From assembly GCA_963850605.1 (NCBI GenBank), contig CAWKLX010000002.1, positions 62,001-126,000 on the forward strand: a DNA stretch of 64,000 nucleotides. The letters run 5' to 3'. This DNA is from BOG-908 sp963850605. Its GTDB lineage: Bacteria; Pseudomonadota; Alphaproteobacteria; Acetobacterales; Acetobacteraceae. A program made the translations under genes and the position numbers. This document shows, one piece after another, positions 1-8,785 of this stretch. The notes under the pieces were generated by a model. It was not told the DNA's origin, ran no database searches, and saw only the letters and a program-made list of their open reading frames with translations. Every line of letters starts with the position of its first letter. The stretch's first letter is position 1.

Positions 1-715
1 TCATTGTCATGACGTTCGCGTTCGCATGGTGGTACCGCGCATCCAATACGCGCGCCGCCTATCGGCCCGATTGGGACTATTCGGGCCGGGTGGAACTGGT
101 GGTGTGGTCGATCCCGGCGATGATCGTCATGCTGCTGGGCGGCGTCGCATGGATCAGCTCGCACCAGCTCGATCCGGCGATCAAGCTCGCCGGAAGCGGT
201 CCGCCGCTGCGCGTGCAGGTGGTCTCGCTCGACTGGAAATGGCTGTTCATCTACCCAGACCAGCATGTGGCCACCGTCAACCAGCTGGTCGTCCCCGCTG
301 GATCGCCGCTGTCTTTCGAGTCTGACCTCGGCCACGGTGATGAATTCGCTTCTTCGTGCCGCAACTGGGCAGCCAGATCTACACCATGCCCGGCATGACC
401 TCCCGGCTGAACCTGATGGCCGACACGCCTGGTGATTATGGCGGCCTGGCCGCGCATTTCAGCGGAGACGGGTTTTCCGACATGGATTTCATCGTGCACG
501 CCGTGCCGCAAACCGCCTTTGCCGATTGGGTGGCGCACACGCAGGCCCAGGGCGATACGCTGGATGCCGGCCACTACGCCAAGTTGGCCAAGCTGAGCGG
601 CGATGTCCCGCCGGCGGCGTATCACGGCGTGGACGACCATTTGTTCGGCGACATCGTGCAACGCACCGTGGCCACGCGGGCGCAGCACAGGGAACTGACA
701 TGTTCGGCAAGCTGA
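1..715 (+). CDS. cyoA: Cytochrome bo3 ubiquinol oxidase subunit II (5' partial, two frameshifts)
   Basis: Subunit II of the haem-copper quinol oxidase, in the cytoplasmic membrane. The window opens inside the first membrane helix. Readable protein starts MTFAFAWWYRASNTRAAY, has a second helix (LVVWSIPAMIVMLLGG), then WKWLFIYPDQHVATVNQLVVP, all typical of CyoA. The frame is lost by one extra base near 321 and another near 350; removing both restores LTSATVMNS-FFVPQLGSQIYTMPGM and then ADTPGDYGGLAAHFSGDGFSD. No CuA cysteine ligands are visible, which fits a quinol rather than a cytochrome c oxidase. The 3' end overlaps the cyoB start at 700. The breaks look like single-base indels, not decay, because conserved sequence continues on both sides. 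Confidence 0.88.
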
Positions 716-2668
716 CCTGGGCCGCCATCCCGCTGCACGACCCGATCCCGATGGCGGCGTCCATGCTGATCATCCTGGGCGGCGCGGCGTACTCGGGCTG
801 ATCACTTATCAGCGCTGGTGGCCGTATCTGTGGCGCGAGTGGCTGACCAGCGTGGACCACAAGCGCATCGGCGTGATGTACATCCTGATGGCGCTGGTGC
901 TGCTGCTGCGGGGTTTCACCGACGCCATCATGATGCGCTCGCAGCAGGCGCTGGCCGCGGGCATGCGCGCGGCTATCTGCCGCCCGAGCACTACGACCAG
1001 ATCTTTTCTGCGCATGGCACCATCATGATCTTCTTCATGGCGATGCCGTTCATGATCGGGCTGATGAATTTCGCGGTGCCTCTGCAACTGGGCGTGCGGG
1101 ACGTAGCGTTTCCCGTCTTGAACGCCGTCAGCTTCTGGCTGACTGCCTCCGGCGCCCTGCTGGTCAACATCTCGCTCGTCGTGGGCGAATTCGCGCGAAC
1201 CGGCTGGCTGGCGTACCCGCCGCTCTCGGAACTGCAATTCTCGCCCGGGGTGGGCGTCGACTATTATCTTTGGGCGCTGCAGATCTCCGGCATCGGCACC
1301 TTGCTGGCCGGCATCAACCTGGTCACCACCATTTTGCAAGTGCGCGCGCCCGGCATGCTGTACATGCGCATGCCGGTGTTCTGCTGGACGGCGCTGGCCT
1401 CCAATCTGCTGATCGTGGCCGCCTTCCCGATCCTGACGGCGACATTCGCGCATGCTGCTGCTCGACCGCTATCTGGGTTTTCACTTCTTCACCAACGATG
1501 GTGGCGGCAACGCCATGATGTACTTCAACCTGATCTGGGCCTGGGGCCATCCGGAGGTGTACATCCTGATCCTGCCGGCGTTCGGCGTCTTCTCGGAAGT
1601 GTTCGCGACGTTCTCGGGCAAGCGCCTGTTCGGCTACCGCTCCATGGTCATGGCGACGATGGCCATCTGCGTTCTTCTCGTTCATGGTGTGGCTGCACCA
1701 CTTCTTCACGATGGGGGCCGGCGCCAACGTCAACGGCTTTTTTGGCATAATGACCATGATCATCGCCGTGCCGACGGGCGTGAAGGTGTTCAACTGGCTG
1801 TTCACCATGTTCCGCGGCCGCATACGGTTCGAGGTGCCGGTGTGGTGGGCGACGGGGTTCATCGTCACCTTTGTGCTGGGGGGCGCGACGGGCGTGCTGA
1901 TGGCGGTGCCGCCGGCCGATTTCGTGCTGCATAACAGCCTGTTTCTGGTGGCCCATTTTCATAACGTGATCATCGGTGGCGTGTTCTTCGGCGGCATGGC
2001 CGGCTACAATTACTGGTTCCCGAAGGCGTTCGGCTTCACGCTCGACAAGCGGCTGGGCAACATCTCGTTCGCTTGCTGGTTCGTCGGTTTCTACCTCGCG
2101 TTCATGCCGCTCTACGCGGTCGGGCTGCTGGGCATGACGCGCCGCATGCAGCACTACAACAATCTTTCCTGGCAGCCCTACATGATCGTGGCCGAGGTGG
2201 GCGCGCTCGTTATCCTGTGCGGAATCGTGGCGACGATCGCGCAATTGGTGGTCAGCATCCGCACGCGCGAACGGCGCATGGATGTGACCGGCGATCCGTG
2301 GAACGGGCGCACGCTGGAATGGTCTACCGCATCGCCGCCGCCTTCCTATAATTTCGCCGTGATGCCCAAGGTCGAGGGCATCGACGCGTTCTGGATGATG
2401 AAGCAGCGCGGCCCCGTGCCCGCGCCGCGCTATCGAGGCGATCGAGGTGCCGCGGCGAAGCGCCAACGGGTTCATCACCGCATTTTTCGCCGTTGTGATG
2501 GGTTTTGCGCTGATCTGGCATATTTGGTGGATGGCGATACTGGGCCTGGCATGCGCGGTGCTAACCCTGGCTGCGTTCGGCTGGATCGAGCGGGGCGAAG
2601 AGGAAATCTCGGCCGAGGAGGTGGCGCAAATCGAGGGCGCCCGGCCGCGGACCGCGGTCCACGCGTGA
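700..2668 (+). CDS. cyoB: Cytochrome bo3 ubiquinol oxidase subunit I (about five frameshifts)
   Basis: Catalytic subunit of the proton-pumping quinol oxidase, holding the low-spin haem and the haem/CuB centre. It starts MFGKLTWAAIPLHDP at 700. Conserved blocks follow in order but in changing frames: WREWLTSVDHKRIGVMYI, GYLPPEHYDQIFSAHGTIM, IWAWGHPEVYILILP (CuB His and Tyr), VWLHHFFTMGAGANVN (CuB His pair), HNSLFLVAHFHNVIIGG (haem His), and the C-terminal ALIWHIWWMAILG. Frame changes fall near 798, 968, 1450, 1672 and 2433. Corrected length is about 655 residues, normal for CyoB. The stop TGA (2666-2668) overlaps the cyoC GTG. As written the gene cannot make full-length protein; conserved coding right through suggests sequence errors. 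Confidence 0.88.
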
Positions 2669-3303
2669 GCGCGTCGCACGCAGCCGGCGTCGCCACGTCA
2701 AGCGAGCCATCGCGGGCGGCCGGGCGTGGTCCGGGTGGTCCGGCGCCGGTGCGCATTACGGTGGCCTACGGCTTCTGGATTTTTCTGCTGAGCGACATTG
2801 TCATGTTCTCCGCGATGTTCGCGGGCTACGCAGTGCTGTCCGGCAACACGGCCGGAGGCCCATCGAGCCGCGAGTTGTTTCATCTGCGTCCGGTCGCGAT
2901 CGAAACCCTGTGTCTGCTGTTCTCCAGCTACGCCTGCGGGCTGGCCGCGCTGGCTATCGAGCGGCGGCGCATGGCGGGCTTCTACATCGGCTCGGCTGTG
3001 ACATTCGCGCTCGGGGCTACGTTCCTCGCACTGGAGTTGAACGAATTCGCCGGCATGATCGCGCATGGCGCGGGGCCGGGCCGCAGCGCCTTCCTGTCCG
3101 CCTTCTTTGGCCTGGTCGGCTTGCACGGCGCGCATGTGACGGTCGGGCTGCTGTGGCTGGCTTACATGATGGCGCAGGTGGCGGTGCAAGGGCGTCGGGA
3201 TTACGTGCTGCGCCGCCTGCATTGTTTTGGTTTGTTCTGGCACGCGCTGGACATTGTGTGGGTTGCGGTTTTCACGCTTGTCTATTTGATGGGATTGCGA
3301 TGA
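2665..3303 (+). CDS. cyoC: Cytochrome bo3 ubiquinol oxidase subunit III
   Basis: Small membrane subunit of the quinol oxidase, haem-copper oxidase subunit III family, 212 residues. GTG start at 2665 overlaps the cyoB stop (GTGA). After a polar Ala/Gly/Pro-rich N-terminus come five membrane helices. Family blocks are visible: YGFWIFLLSDIVMFSAMFA, LFSSYACGLAALA, the acidic helix ALELNEFAGMI, SAFLSAFFGLVGLHGAHV, and the ending FWHALDIVWVAVFTLVYLMG. The frame is intact. The same open frame also runs upstream through the 3' part of cyoB, so a naive call would produce a false cyoB-cyoC fusion from 1684. It is followed by cyoD with an ATGA overlap. Confidence 0.93.
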   Translation: MSASHAAGVATSSEPSRAAGRGPGGPAPVRITVAYGFWIFLLSDIVMFSAMFAGYAVLSGNTAGGPSSRELFHLRPVAIETLCLLFSSYACGLAALAIERRRMAGFYIGSAVTFALGATFLALELNEFAGMIAHGAGPGRSAFLSAFFGLVGLHGAHVTVGLLWLAYMMAQVAVQGRRDYVLRRLHCFGLFWHALDIVWVAVFTLVYLMGLR

Positions 3304-3689
3304 TGGATCAGAAAACGCCCGCGCCCGCGCATTCCGACCGGCCTCCCGGTATCGGCGAGGACGCACCGGAGGGCGATCTGCTCACCTACTCCGTCGGGCT
3401 GGGGTTCGCGCTTCTGCTGACTGGCGCGTCGTTCCTGGTGTCGCAAACTGGATTGCTGTGGGGGCCGGGCATACCGGTCGGGCTGGCGGTGCTGGCCATT
3501 GCACAAATGGGCGTGCACCTGGTCTTCTTCCTGCACATCAGCTCGGGACCTGACAACACCAATAACATCATGGCGCTGGCATTCGGCGTGTTGATCGTGA
3601 CGCTGGTTGTCAGCGGCTCGTTATGGATCATGGCCAATTTGAATGCGAACATGATGCCGCCATCGGCGATCATGGAGATGCAGCGCTGA
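3300..3689 (+). CDS. cyoD: Cytochrome bo3 ubiquinol oxidase subunit IV
   Basis: Subunit IV of the quinol oxidase, 129 residues, thought to help assemble the CuB site of subunit I. ATG at 3300 overlaps the cyoC stop. Three hydrophobic helices lie near residues 30-50, 58-78 and 90-112. The block AQMGVHLVFFLHIS is typical of CyoD, and the protein ends soon after the third helix. Last gene of the cyoABCD set; no ctaB/cyoE follows, since the next gene is tspO, overlapping the stop by one base. Confidence 0.92.
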   Translation: MMDQKTPAPAHSDRPPGIGEDAPEGDLLTYSVGLGFALLLTGASFLVSQTGLLWGPGIPVGLAVLAIAQMGVHLVFFLHISSGPDNTNNIMALAFGVLIVTLVVSGSLWIMANLNANMMPPSAIMEMQR

Positions 3690-4171
3690 TGCGACGGTCG
3701 TCGGCCTTGGCCATTGCCGGATGTTCGGTGATGGCAGCGCAGCTGGTCGGCTCGCGTTGGGCGCCGACGCCGGGTCAGCCCAGGACCGCGGCGTGGTATG
3801 CGTCGCTGCGCAAGCCATCGTTCACGCCGCCTGGGCCGGTGTTTGGCATAGCCTGGACCGGGCTGGACGCACTGCTTGGTTACTCCGGATACCGCCTGCT
3901 GACTGCGCGCGCCACACCGGCCCGAAGCTGGGCGCTGGGAGCGTGGGCTGCGAACCTGCTTGGCGTGGCTGGCTTTTCCTGGGTCCTGTTCGGCCGCAAG
4001 CGACTGGACGAGGCGTTGGGTGTTACGGCAGGCATGGTGGCCACGGCGGCGGGGGCGGCTGTCACCGCATCGGCCGTCGATCGCCGGGCCGCTTACGCGG
4101 ACGTTCCACTCCTGGGATGGGTGTTGTTTGCCGCTGTTCTGCAGGAGGAAGTGTGGCGTCGAAATAGGTGA
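3689..4171 (+). CDS. tspO: TspO/MBR family membrane protein
   Basis: Tryptophan-rich sensory protein/translocator family, 160 residues, five predicted membrane helices. The family binds porphyrins and cholesterol-like ligands; in alphaproteobacteria TspO modulates tetrapyrrole-linked gene expression. The hallmark loop after helix 1 is present: WYASLRKPSFTPPGPVFGIAW. ATG at 3689 shares one base with the cyoD stop, so it is probably translated from the cyo transcript. A tetrapyrrole-binding protein next to a haem oxidase is a sensible partnership, but the functional link is inference. Longer upstream starts in this frame run into cyoD and were not used. Confidence 0.85.
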   Translation: MRRSSALAIAGCSVMAAQLVGSRWAPTPGQPRTAAWYASLRKPSFTPPGPVFGIAWTGLDALLGYSGYRLLTARATPARSWALGAWAANLLGVAGFSWVLFGRKRLDEALGVTAGMVATAAGAAVTASAVDRRAAYADVPLLGWVLFAAVLQEEVWRRNR

Positions 4172-4187
4172 TGTTCGAGGGCCTTGC

Positions 4188-4559
4188 TCACGTCACCGTC
4201 TGCACCAAGGCCTCGATTTGTTCGAGCAGCTTCGAAAAATCCACCGGCTTTGGATGGTAATCGTCGCACCCCGCCGCGATTGCCTTTTCGCGGTCACCGG
4301 ACATGGCGTGTGCCGTCAGTGCGATAATCGGCACGTGCGCGTTTTCGGGGCTGGCTTTGATCTGGGTGGCCGCGGTCCATCCGTCCATGATGGGCAGGTT
4401 CATGTCGAGCAGGATGATATCGGGCCGCTCGGCGCGGGCGCGGTCGACACCCTGCTGCCCGTCGGTAGCCACGCTCACGTCGTGACCGCGGCGCGTCAGC
4501 CGTCGTGACAAAAAATCCCAGATTTCCTCATGATCTTCGACAAGCAGGATGCGGCTCAA
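4188..4559 (-). CDS. Single-domain response regulator (CheY-like receiver)
   Basis: 123-residue receiver domain with no output domain. It begins LSRILLVEDHEE (acidic pocket), then DIILLDMNLP with the phospho-acceptor Asp, ALTAHAMSG with the conserved Thr, and HPKPVD with the conserved Lys. TTG start at 4559 was chosen because GGGAG lies about 7 bases upstream and the receiver fold begins immediately; a longer frame upstream is low complexity. Such proteins often pass phosphate from a hybrid histidine kinase, but no kinase lies in this window. Convergent with tspO. Confidence 0.82.
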   Translation of the reverse strand: MSRILLVEDHEEIWDFLSRRLTRRGHDVSVATDGQQGVDRARAERPDIILLDMNLPIMDGWTAATQIKASPENAHVPIIALTAHAMSGDREKAIAAGCDDYHPKPVDFSKLLEQIEALVQTVT

Positions 4560-4763
4560 GGCTGGTCTCCCGCCGCGGTCACACGCGCGGCTACGTCGGG
4601 GGAAACTTCCACACCGTATGCCAAGACGCGGCAGCGGCCCCCGGGTTCTCACGCACGGTTTGTGATCGCGTTACGCCCGTTTGTGATGCCATCGGCCGGA
4701 ACTGCATACGGCATGCTTCGTAGGTGCGAACGGCAACCGCTGCCGACCGCCCTAGAGGTTGAG
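4560..4763. other. Intergenic region, no gene seen
   Basis: Gap between the divergent response regulator and Mn-catalase genes. No convincing coding frame or RNA gene is visible here. The right-hand part of the gap (4764-4858) is the dispersed repeat listed separately. Promoters for both neighbours must lie here, but no -35/-10 pair is convincing by eye. Confidence 0.5.
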
Positions 4764-4858
4764 CCGTTCGCATCGGCGCATGACCAAGCTCTAGCGTCTT
4801 GTTTTGGCGAGCATCTTTATCCGACCGGACTTTTCCGTTCGATCGGATGATGCTCTAG
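4764..4858 (+). repeat. Dispersed ~95-bp hairpin repeat, copy 1
   Basis: Begins CCGTTCGCATCGG and ends GATCGGATGATGCTCTAG. A near-identical element lies inverted at 56247-56341. Both contain GACCAAGCTCTAGC, then GGCGAGCATCTTTATCCG, then an inverted repeat around CCGACCGGAC/GTTCGATCGG that can fold as a hairpin. The copy ends at the Shine-Dalgarno of the Mn-catalase gene, so it would be part of that mRNA leader. No coding capacity. Confidence 0.75.
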
Positions 4859-4873
4859 AAGGAGCAACGTCCC

Positions 4874-5788
4874 ATGTTCATGCGCATCGACCGGCTTTTG
4901 ACCGAGCTTCCCGAACCCAAGAAGCCGGAGCCCAACGCGGCGGCCGCGCTGCAGGAACTGCTCGGCGGCAAGTACGGCGAGATGTCCACGCTCGGCAACT
5001 ACATGTTCCAGAGCTTCAATTTCCGCAACAAGACCAAGCTGCGCCCGTTCTACAGCCTGGTCTCCAGCATTTTCGCCGAGGAATTGGGGCACGTGGAGCT
5101 GGTCAGCAACGGCATCGCCATGCTGAACAACGGCCCCGGCAATCCGAAGGAGAACGTGGACGTCTCCAAGGCGCCGTTCGAGGAGATGCAGGATGTGCGC
5201 CTCGCCGGCAGCTTCCTGTCCAACGGCGGCGGCGCCATGCCGATGAATTCAAATGCGAATTCGTGGAACATGGATATGGTGACCACGACTGGTAACCTGA
5301 TCATCGATCTGCTGCACAATTTTCATCTGGAGTGCGGAGCGCGGATACATAAGTTGCGTGTGTATGAGACGATGACCGAGCCGACCGGGCGGGAGGTGTG
5401 CGCGTATCTGCTGGTGCGCGGTTCGCTGCATGCGCATGCTTATGCGTTGGCGCTGAAGAAGATCACGGGTGTAGCGATCGAGCAGATGCTGCCCACGCCG
5501 AACATCAATCTGGACCGCATCCCCGAGTGCCAGAAATATCTGGACGAGGGCAAGCATCGCCGCCTGTATCGCTTCAGCCCCGAGGATTACGCCGAAGCGG
5601 CCGGCGTGTGGTCGAACGACGAGGTGGCCCTGCCCGGCGACCCTCCGGGCAATCTGGAGGTGGTCGACGGGTTGCCCGAGGGCGGCAAGATGCCGGAGTT
5701 GCTGGGCAATTACGGGGCCTTCGCGCCGGATTACGCGCCGGAGGAGATTTTCGAGATCTCGACCAAGCTCTACAAGAAGTCGCGCTGA
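4874..5788 (+). CDS. Manganese catalase family protein
   Basis: Non-haem dimanganese catalase (H2O2 to water and O2), 304 residues, four-helix-bundle family. Likely metal ligands are visible: Glu in GGKYGEMS, Glu and His in FAEELGHVELVS, Glu in NFHLECGARI, and His in RGSLHAHAYAL. This complete set argues for an active enzyme. ATG at 4874 follows AAGGAG at 4859-4864 with good spacing. The upstream leader carries the 95-bp repeat, and a strong hairpin follows the stop, so the gene looks monocistronic. An oxidative-stress role is inferred from the family. Confidence 0.85.
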   Translation: MFMRIDRLLTELPEPKKPEPNAAAALQELLGGKYGEMSTLGNYMFQSFNFRNKTKLRPFYSLVSSIFAEELGHVELVSNGIAMLNNGPGNPKENVDVSKAPFEEMQDVRLAGSFLSNGGGAMPMNSNANSWNMDMVTTTGNLIIDLLHNFHLECGARIHKLRVYETMTEPTGREVCAYLLVRGSLHAHAYALALKKITGVAIEQMLPTPNINLDRIPECQKYLDEGKHRRLYRFSPEDYAEAAGVWSNDEVALPGDPPGNLEVVDGLPEGGKMPELLGNYGAFAPDYAPEEIFEISTKLYKKSR

Positions 5789-5794
5789 GGTCCG

Positions 5795-5824
5795 CGCCGC
5801 CCTCCCTTGACCGGGAGGGCGGCG
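5795..5824 (+). terminator. Strong GC hairpin after the Mn-catalase gene
   Basis: Perfect 12-bp stem: CGCCGCCCTCCC (5795-5806) pairs with GGGAGGGCGGCG (5813-5824) across a 6-base loop, 7 bases after the catalase stop. No T-run follows, so it may be a weak intrinsic terminator or an mRNA-stabilising end. Confidence 0.65.
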
Positions 5825-5858
5825 GGCATGCCACTCTTGCGCGATCGAGGGGAGCGGC

Positions 5859-6443
5859 ATGCGCCGGCGTGGAGAACAACCGTCCAGGCCGCCGGACGCG
5901 CAGGCGCTGTATGAGGCGGCGGTGGCGCATCTGGCGCGTTATGCCGCCACCGAAGCCGGACTCGCGCGCGTGCTGCGGCGGCGTGTGGACCGGTGGGCGC
6001 GCCTCGCGGATGGCGACCCGCAGGACATTGGAAGACGCGCGGCGGTCGCCAGGGCCGAGGTGCGCGGCGTGGTCGCCCGGCTGGTCGCGGCGGGCGCCGT
6101 CAGCGACGTGGCCTTCGCCCAGTCGCGCGCGCGATCGCTCGCCAGGGCAGGACGGTCGCGGCGCGCGATCGGCGCGCAACTGGCCAAGGTGGGCGTGCCG
6201 CAGGCGTTGGCGTCGGATGCCACGCCGTCGGACGATACGGTCGAACTGGCCGCCGCGCTCATCCATGCGCGGCGGCGCCGCATGGGACCCTGGGCGGCAC
6301 GCCAGGCAGGGCCGGACGATGCCAGGCGCCATCTGGCGAGTTTCGCCCGTGCTGGTTTTGGACACGCGGTGGCGCGACGCGCGCTGGCCTATGATCGGGA
6401 GGAGGCGGAGTCGTTGATCGCCGGGTTCAGGGCCGCGCTTTGA
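5859..6443 (+). CDS. recX: RecX family regulatory protein
   Basis: 194 residues, Arg/Ala-rich and helical, with the three-helix repeat organisation of RecX. RecX binds RecA filaments and limits their extension. Family traits: an N-terminal ALYEAAVAHLARYAATEAGL segment, a central VVARLVAAGAVSDVAFAQSR segment, SRRAIGAQLAKVGVPQAL, and a C-terminal repeat ending AYDREEAESLIAGFRA. ATG at 5859 follows AGGGGAG. No recA lies in this window. Alphaproteobacterial RecX proteins are divergent, so the family call rests on the overall pattern. Confidence 0.78.
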   Translation: MRRRGEQPSRPPDAQALYEAAVAHLARYAATEAGLARVLRRRVDRWARLADGDPQDIGRRAAVARAEVRGVVARLVAAGAVSDVAFAQSRARSLARAGRSRRAIGAQLAKVGVPQALASDATPSDDTVELAAALIHARRRRMGPWAARQAGPDDARRHLASFARAGFGHAVARRALAYDREEAESLIAGFRAAL

Positions 6444-6648
6444 ACGCGCGACGCCGCTGCATGCCGAGGACGCCGCGCGACCCGGTGCCCCGCATCCGAT
6501 CCTGCCGGCGCGGAGTGAAGGTGACGTGAACCGCGCCGGGTGTTGCAACGCTTGTCCGCCTGCGCCATGTGCCCAGGTGAGCATCGCAGTCAGCCGCACC
6601 TCGACCGGGCGGCCTCTTTATACATCGGCCGCGGCCGGAGGGATGAAA

Positions 6649-6909
6649 ATGGGTAGTTTCAGCATTTGGCACTGGATGATCGTGCTGGCTGTCGTGCTGC
6701 TGCTGTTCGGCACCGGCAAGGTCAGCACGCTGATGGGTGACGTCGCCAAGGGCATCAAATCGTTCAAGAAGAACATGGCCGAAGACGACGTTTCCATGGA
6801 GGCCGGCGAGCGACCGGCCGGCTCGATCGCGGCGCCCAACGCGCCGCTCGCCGCCGCGCAGAGCACCCAGGCGCCGCCGCAAACGACGGGCACCGTCCGC
6901 CAGGCCTGA
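6649..6909 (+). CDS. tatA: Sec-independent protein translocase subunit TatA
   Basis: 86-residue TatA, which forms the pore component for export of folded proteins. It begins MGSFSIWHWMIVLAVVLLLF, a single membrane helix, followed by the FGTGKVSTLMGDVAKGIKSF amphipathic helix and a polar Ala/Pro/Gln-rich tail. ATG 6649 was chosen over ATG 6643 because GGAGGG at 6637-6642 is correctly spaced only for 6649. tatB and tatC are not adjacent; mtnB follows two bases after the stop. The ~200 bases upstream hold no gene. Confidence 0.88.
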   Translation: MGSFSIWHWMIVLAVVLLLFGTGKVSTLMGDVAKGIKSFKKNMAEDDVSMEAGERPAGSIAAPNAPLAAAQSTQAPPQTTGTVRQA

Positions 6910-6911
6910 CG

Positions 6912-7548
6912 ATGGTGGCTGTCCCGGTTCGCGCCCAGGAGGCGATCATTCAGGCGGGCCGGCGCATGGATCGGCGCGGCTGGGTGCCGGCCACCGCCGG
7001 CAACATCAGCCTGCGAATGACGGCCGGCGCGGATTACCTGGCCATCACGCGCAGCGGCGGCCACAAGGGTTTTCTGGACGGGTTTTCCGTCATCGCGGTC
7101 GATCTGGACGGGCGGGCGCTCACACCCGGCGACCGGCCGAGCGCCGAGACATTGCTGCATTGCGCGATCTACCGCGAGGTGCCGGAGGCGGCGGCTGTGC
7201 TGCACGGCCACTCGGTAGCCGGCACGGTCCTCTCGATGGCCGAGCCTGGCCCCGGCATCGCGTTCGAGGGCTACGAAGTGTTCAAGGCGTTCGCCGGCCA
7301 GACGACGCACGAGGCCGCCTGGTGCTGCCGCTATTCGACAACGACCAGGACATCGCGCGCCTGGCGGCAATCATGCGGCCGCATCTCGCGGACGCAAAGC
7401 TGGGTACTATATCCGCGGCCACGGCGCCTATGTCTGGGCGCCTGACATGCCCGCCTGCCTGGCGCGGCTGGAGGCGCTTGAATTTCTGCTGGAGTGCGAA
7501 CTGGCGCGGCGCCAATTGGCCGGCGCCCGCGAGGAGACGAGATCATGA
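6912..7548 (+). CDS. mtnB: Methylthioribulose-1-phosphate dehydratase (two frameshifts)
   Basis: Class II aldolase-fold zinc enzyme of the methionine salvage pathway; dehydrates 5-methylthioribulose 1-phosphate. Recognised by RRGWVPATAGNISLR, the SGGHKG motif, HGHSVAGTVLS with two zinc-binding His, and IRGHGAYVWAPDM with the third. The frame breaks near 7318 (continues as PLFDNDQDIARLAAIMRPHL) and again near 7405 (continues as YYIRGHGAYVW to LEFLLECELARRQ). Corrected length is about 211 residues, normal for MtnB. The stop overlaps the mtnD ATG (ATGA). First gene of the mtnB-mtnD-mtnC run. Confidence 0.87.
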
Positions 7549-8085
7549 GCCGACTGACCGTGACCCCCGACACCACACCCGGGCGGCCCGAGCTGCGCAC
7601 CGAAGACCCGGCCGCGATCGCCGAGGCGCTGGCGCCGATCGGCGTGCGGTTCGAGCGCTGGGAGCTCGACGTCGCCGTCGATCCGGAGGCACCATCGGAC
7701 GCGATCCTGGACGCCTACCGGCCGCATCTCGACCGGCTGATGGGCGGTCGGCGCCGGTTCTGCCGACGTGATGCGTCTGCGGCCGGGCAACGAGGCCTAT
7801 CCGGCGATGCGCCAAAAATTCCTCGACGAGCACACCCACACCGAGGACGAGGTGCGGTTCTTCGTGCAGGGTGAGGGCAACTTCATCCTGCACGCCAACG
7901 GCCGGGTATACGACGCGCAGTGCACGCAGGGCGACCTGATCAGCGTGCCCTCCGGCCTGAAGCATTGGTTCGACGCGGGGGAGCAGCCTAGCGCCACCGT
8001 CCTGCGCATCTTCACCGACACCAGCGGTTGGACCCCGCACTACACCGGCGACCCGATCAGCGCGCGCTTCCCTGCCGCGGCCTGA
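7545..8085 (+). CDS. mtnD: Acireductone dioxygenase (one frameshift)
   Basis: Cupin metalloenzyme that oxidises acireductone to the methionine precursor 2-keto-4-methylthiobutyrate (Fe form) in methionine salvage. Begins MSRLTVTPD at an ATG overlapping the mtnB stop. N-terminal part reads IRFERWELD-like sequence (GVRFERWELD); the frame changes between 7745 and 7767, then ADVMRLRPGNEAYPAMRQKF and DEHTHTEDEVRFFVQGEG follow. The metal ligands are the two His and the Glu in HTHTEDE plus His in SGLKHWFD. Corrected length is about 180 residues, the family norm. Confidence 0.88.
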
Positions 8086-8785
8086 CCCGCCCGGGGCGCC
8101 GCCTGCCGCCATCCTGACCGATATCGAGGGCACGACCACACCGATCGCCTTCGTGCGCGACGTGCTGTTCCCCTATGCCCGGGCTCGCCTGCCGGCCGTG
8201 GTGGCGCGTGGCATGGACGATACGGAGATCGGCCCACTGCTGGCGCAGGTGCGTCAGGCGGAGCCGGGGCGTCCGGTGCTGGACGTCCTGCTGGCCTGGA
8301 TGGATGCCGACGCCAAGACGACGCCACTGAAGGCGTTGCAGGGGCTGATCTGGGCGGAAGGATATGTAAGCGGCGCCGTCCGGGGCCGGCTGTATGGCGA
8401 TGTGGCCCCTGCCTTGCGGCGCTGGCACACGGCGGGCGTTCGGCTGGGCGTGTATTCCTCGGGCTCTGTCGCCGCCCAGCGCCTGCTGTTCGGTCATTCC
8501 GAGGCGGGCGATCTGGTGCCGCTGTTCGAGGATTTTTTCGATACCGGCATCGGGCACAAGCGCGAGACCGGCAGCTATATCCGGATCGCGGAGGCCAGCG
8601 GCGTGAACCCTGGCGAGATACTGTTCCTGTCGGACGTGCCGGCGGAGCTGGACGCGGCGACGGAGGCGGGATTGCGCGTCTGCCAGCTGGTCCGGCCGGA
8701 GGATGGCACCGTGCCCTCGGGACGCCACCCTTGCGCCGCGGATTTCACAACGGTGGACCAGCTGTTCTTCAGCTCAGCTCGGTGA
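8072..8785 (+). CDS. mtnC: Enolase-phosphatase E1 (start unresolved)
   Basis: HAD-superfamily bifunctional enolase-phosphatase of methionine salvage, acting between MtnB and MtnD. The Asp-containing motif I is ILTDIEGTTTPIAFVRDVLF; motif II is LGVYSSGSVAAQRLLFGHS; later GHKRETGSYIRIA and ILFLSDVPAELDAA match E1. No ATG, GTG or TTG is in frame between the mtnD stop and motif I; the first plausible codon is CTG at 8072, while the internal GTG at 8153 would delete the catalytic Asp. A lost base near the mtnD stop is the likely reason. Followed by a convergent histidine phosphatase gene. Confidence 0.83.
   Translation: MPRPDPPGAPPAAILTDIEGTTTPIAFVRDVLFPYARARLPAVVARGMDDTEIGPLLAQVRQAEPGRPVLDVLLAWMDADAKTTPLKALQGLIWAEGYVSGAVRGRLYGDVAPALRRWHTAGVRLGVYSSGSVAAQRLLFGHSEAGDLVPLFEDFFDTGIGHKRETGSYIRIAEASGVNPGEILFLSDVPAELDAATEAGLRVCQLVRPEDGTVPSGRHPCAADFTTVDQLFFSSAR

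Noticed and set aside
1684..3303. Single cyoB-cyoC fusion protein
   Set aside because: The long open frame joins the two only because of a frameshift near 2433; the cyoB C-terminus lies in the next frame and ends at 2668.
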